Of a DNA stretch of 64,000 nucleotides, positions 62,483-64,000 are shown piece after piece (position 1 is the stretch's first letter; each line of letters starts with the position of its first letter). The DNA comes from Burkholderia cepacia (lineage in GTDB: Bacteria; Pseudomonadota; Gammaproteobacteria; Burkholderiales; Burkholderiaceae), in NCBI RefSeq assembly GCF_029962485.1, contig NZ_CP073638.1:1922001-1986000 (forward strand). Reading direction: 5' to 3'. The position numbers and the translations under genes are program-made. Below the pieces are notes generated by a model, which worked only from the letters and a program-made list of their open reading frames with translations, searched no databases and had not been told where the DNA came from.

Positions 62483-62839
62483 CTAGACGAAGATCCGGCG
62501 GGGCGGCCGGTCGATGCCGCCGGTCAGGAACGACACGACGACGGCCGAAAGCGGCGGCGCGGCGATCGCGGCGCTGACGCTCGCGACGGCCGGCACGGCT
62601 CCGGCACCCGACATGCCCGTGCCGAAGCAGCACGACACACACGCCGAACACGACGACGCATGCCGTGCGTGGTCGTCGTGATCGTGATGGCCCGCCTGCG
62701 CGGCCGGCATCGCGTGCGACGGCGCTTCCATCGGCGCGACGGCAACGCGTTCGCACTGCATCGAAACAGTCGCGAACGACTGGATCGGCAGGCTCAGCGC
62801 CAGCAGCACGACGAGGAGGAATTTGCGCCAGTACGACAT
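62483..62839 (-). CDS. Cysteine/histidine-rich DUF2946-like protein
   Basis: A 118-residue protein with an N-terminal hydrophobic segment (KFLLVVLLALSLPIQSFA). A Cys/His-rich region follows, HHDHDDHARHASSCSACVSCC, and then a hydrophobic C-terminus. This is the pattern of DUF2946-type proteins that stand in copper operons and probably bind metal. The start at 62839 was chosen to give the signal peptide. It is the first gene of the copper operon, reading away from the CusR-like box. Confidence 0.7.
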   Translation of the reverse strand: MSYWRKFLLVVLLALSLPIQSFATVSMQCERVAVAPMEAPSHAMPAAQAGHHDHDDHARHASSCSACVSCCFGTGMSGAGAVPAVASVSAAIAAPPLSAVVVSFLTGGIDRPPRRIFV

Positions 62840-63006
62840 GGATGCGGAATCAGGCAGGCAACGATCGGTTGGGCCGGCGCGGCGCCATGAAGGTGCGTGC
62901 CGGGGGACAAGACGGCTGCAGCTTATCGCCGCCGCGGTGACGACGACATGGCCGAAAGATGACCGGATTTTCATGAAAGGCGGAGATGCGGCACACGGAC
63001 GCTTCA

Positions 63007-63020
63007 TGACAATCCCGTCA
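63007..63020. promoter_or_regulatory. CusR/CopR-type response-regulator box
   Basis: TGACAATCCCGTCA has TGAC and GTCA arms separated by six bases, the same spacing as CusR boxes. It lies between the divergent copper operon (168 bp from its first start) and the response-regulator gene (87 bp). Confidence 0.6.
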
Positions 63021-63106
63021 TCCGGCAGTCATCCTTCGCGCACGCGCGGCGCCTTAAGCTCAGGCGTTACACTGACCGGCTGGAATCACGGACAGCCTGC
63101 CTCACC

Positions 63107-63778
63107 ATGCGGATACTGATAGTCGAAGATGAACCCAAGATGGCGTCGTACCTCCGAAAGGGGCTGATGGAGGCGAGCTACACGGTCGACATCGCGGAAA
63201 CCGGCAAGGACGGGCTGTTCCTCGCGCTGCACGAGGATTTCGATCTCGTCGTGCTCGACGTGATGCTGCCGGAGCTGGACGGCTTCGAGGTGCTCAGGCG
63301 GCTGCGCGCGCAGAAGCAGACACCCGTGCTGCTGCTCACGGCCCGCGAGGCGATCGAGGACAAGGTGACCGGCCTCGAACTCGGCGCCGACGATTACCTG
63401 CTCAAGCCGTTCGCGTATGCCGAATTCCTCGCGCGCATCCGCTCGCTGCTGCGGCGCGCGCCGCGCAACGTGCGCGACATCCTGCACGTCGCCGATCTCG
63501 AGATCGACCTGCTCAAGCGCCGCGTGCGGCGCGCCGACACCCGCATCGACCTGACCGCGCAGGAATTCGCGCTGCTGCAACTGCTCGCCGAACGCGAAGG
63601 CGAAGTGCTGACGCGCACCTTCATCACGTCGCAGATCTGGGACATGAATTTCGACAGCGACACGAACGTCGTCGATGCGGCGATCAAGCGCCTGCGCGCG
63701 AAGATCGACAACGCCTATGAGAAGAAGCTGATCCACACGATCCGCGGGATGGGCTACGTGCTCGAGGATCGTTCGTGA
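63107..63778 (+). CDS. OmpR-family response regulator, copper type (CusR/IrlR-like)
   Basis: A 223-residue response regulator. The receiver has Asp51 in [12 protein letters not shown] as the phosphorylation site, LLLTARE with the conserved Thr, and DYLLKPFAY with the conserved Lys. The OmpR-type winged helix follows with [20 protein letters not shown] and [20 protein letters not shown], a heavy-metal subgroup trait. It is divergent from the copper operon and overlaps the kinase start (GTGA at 63775-63778). Confidence 0.88.
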   Translation: MRILIVEDEPKMASYLRKGLMEASYTVDIAETGKDGLFLALHEDFDLVVLDVMLPELDGFEVLRRLRAQKQTPVLLLTAREAIEDKVTGLELGADDYLLKPFAYAEFLARIRSLLRRAPRNVRDILHVADLEIDLLKRRVRRADTRIDLTAQEFALLQLLAEREGEVLTRTFITSQIWDMNFDSDTNVVDAAIKRLRAKIDNAYEKKLIHTIRGMGYVLEDRS

Positions 63779-64000
63779 CCGCGAGCCCGGCTTCGTATTC
63801 GCTGCTGCGGCGCCTGACCGTCGCGTTCGCGGTGGTCGCCGCGCTCGTGTTCGCGCTGACCGGCGCGTACCTGTACCGCTCGCTGTCCGCCGAACTCACG
63901 CGGCGCGACGACATCGAGATCTCCGGCAAGCTCAACCAGTTCCTGCAGCTGGCGCACGCCAGCGGATCGACGGCCGCGCTGCGCGCCGATCCGGCCGTGT
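63775..64000 (+). CDS. Sensor histidine kinase, N-terminal part (runs off the window)
   Basis: The GTG start at 63775 overlaps the regulator stop by four bases. The first 75 residues include a membrane helix ([20 protein letters not shown]) and the beginning of a periplasmic sensor region ([19 protein letters not shown]). This is the arrangement of CusS/IrlS heavy-metal sensor kinases. The rest lies beyond base 64000. Confidence 0.75.
   Translation, partial: MTASPASYSLLRRLTVAFAVVAALVFALTGAYLYRSLSAELTRRDDIEISGKLNQFLQLAHASGSTAALRADPAV

Noticed and set aside
1..64000. tRNA, rRNA or CRISPR genes
   Set aside because: No cloverleaf with conserved T-loop, no rRNA-like sequence and no spaced direct repeats were recognised on reading; a dedicated scan could still find something.

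Overview
The window looks like a secondary replicon of a Burkholderia-type betaproteobacterium, probably cepacia-complex-like. The reasons are very high GC with strong GC3 codon use, many LysR, AraC and LacI regulators beside small catabolic operons, a glmS paralogue, a Gram-negative porin, type VI secretion (T6SS) genes and a CopCD copper operon. No rRNA, tRNA or CRISPR array was recognised, and no species call is possible from sequence alone.

Layout. 0-5 kb: a small uronate regulon. A LacI-type repressor sits beside divergent uronate dehydrogenase and convergent to an ExuT-like transporter, and a GGAAAACGTTTTCC operator lies before both target genes. 5-10 kb: an ogt alkyltransferase preceded by a 203-bp scar of its former partner alkA, an AraC regulator, a panB paralogue, an Lrp/AsnC regulator and glmS, with two near-identical TGAAATTTAATTTCA sites between the last two.

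10.1-31.8 kb: a lower-GC accessory island directly downstream of glmS. Its edge carries TGT...ACA inverted ends starting 23 nt after the glmS stop, the classical attTn7 position. Every island gene lies on the minus strand. In transcription order they are: VgrG spike, PoNe-type DNase effector, PoNi-type immunity protein, a DISARM-like block (N6-adenine methyltransferase, DrmE-like protein, DrmA helicase, DrmB/DUF1998), an unrecognised three-gene translationally coupled cassette headed by a likely PD-(D/E)XK nuclease, and a beta-propeller/TPR-like orphan. The three-gene cassette and the unusual DISARM make-up (adenine methyltransferase plus DrmE-like protein, no DrmC, no DrmD) are the best candidates for an undescribed system.

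32-45 kb: two unassigned small genes, then a hydroquinone-degradation operon. It holds a ring-cleaving 1,2-dioxygenase of two subunits, a semialdehyde dehydrogenase and maleylacetate reductase, with YciI-like, Rieske ferredoxin and porin genes. It also includes a LysR regulator and an MFS importer, and an identical 17-bp motif precedes the importer and the dioxygenase. Next come a cysteine desulfurase fused to a DUF442 phosphatase-like domain and a second LysR (TTG start) divergent from a flavodoxin-like gene. 46-57 kb: an APC permease, a decapitated glyA remnant abutting an SDR/lactone-oxidase operon with its AraC regulator, a small EF-hand protein, an S10-like peptidase lipoprotein and a secreted nuclease. 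57-64 kb: a seven-gene copper-resistance operon (CopD, CopC, CusF-like, multicopper oxidase, TolC-like and two small proteins), divergent from a CusR/CusS-type two-component system that runs off the window. A CusR-like box lies between them.
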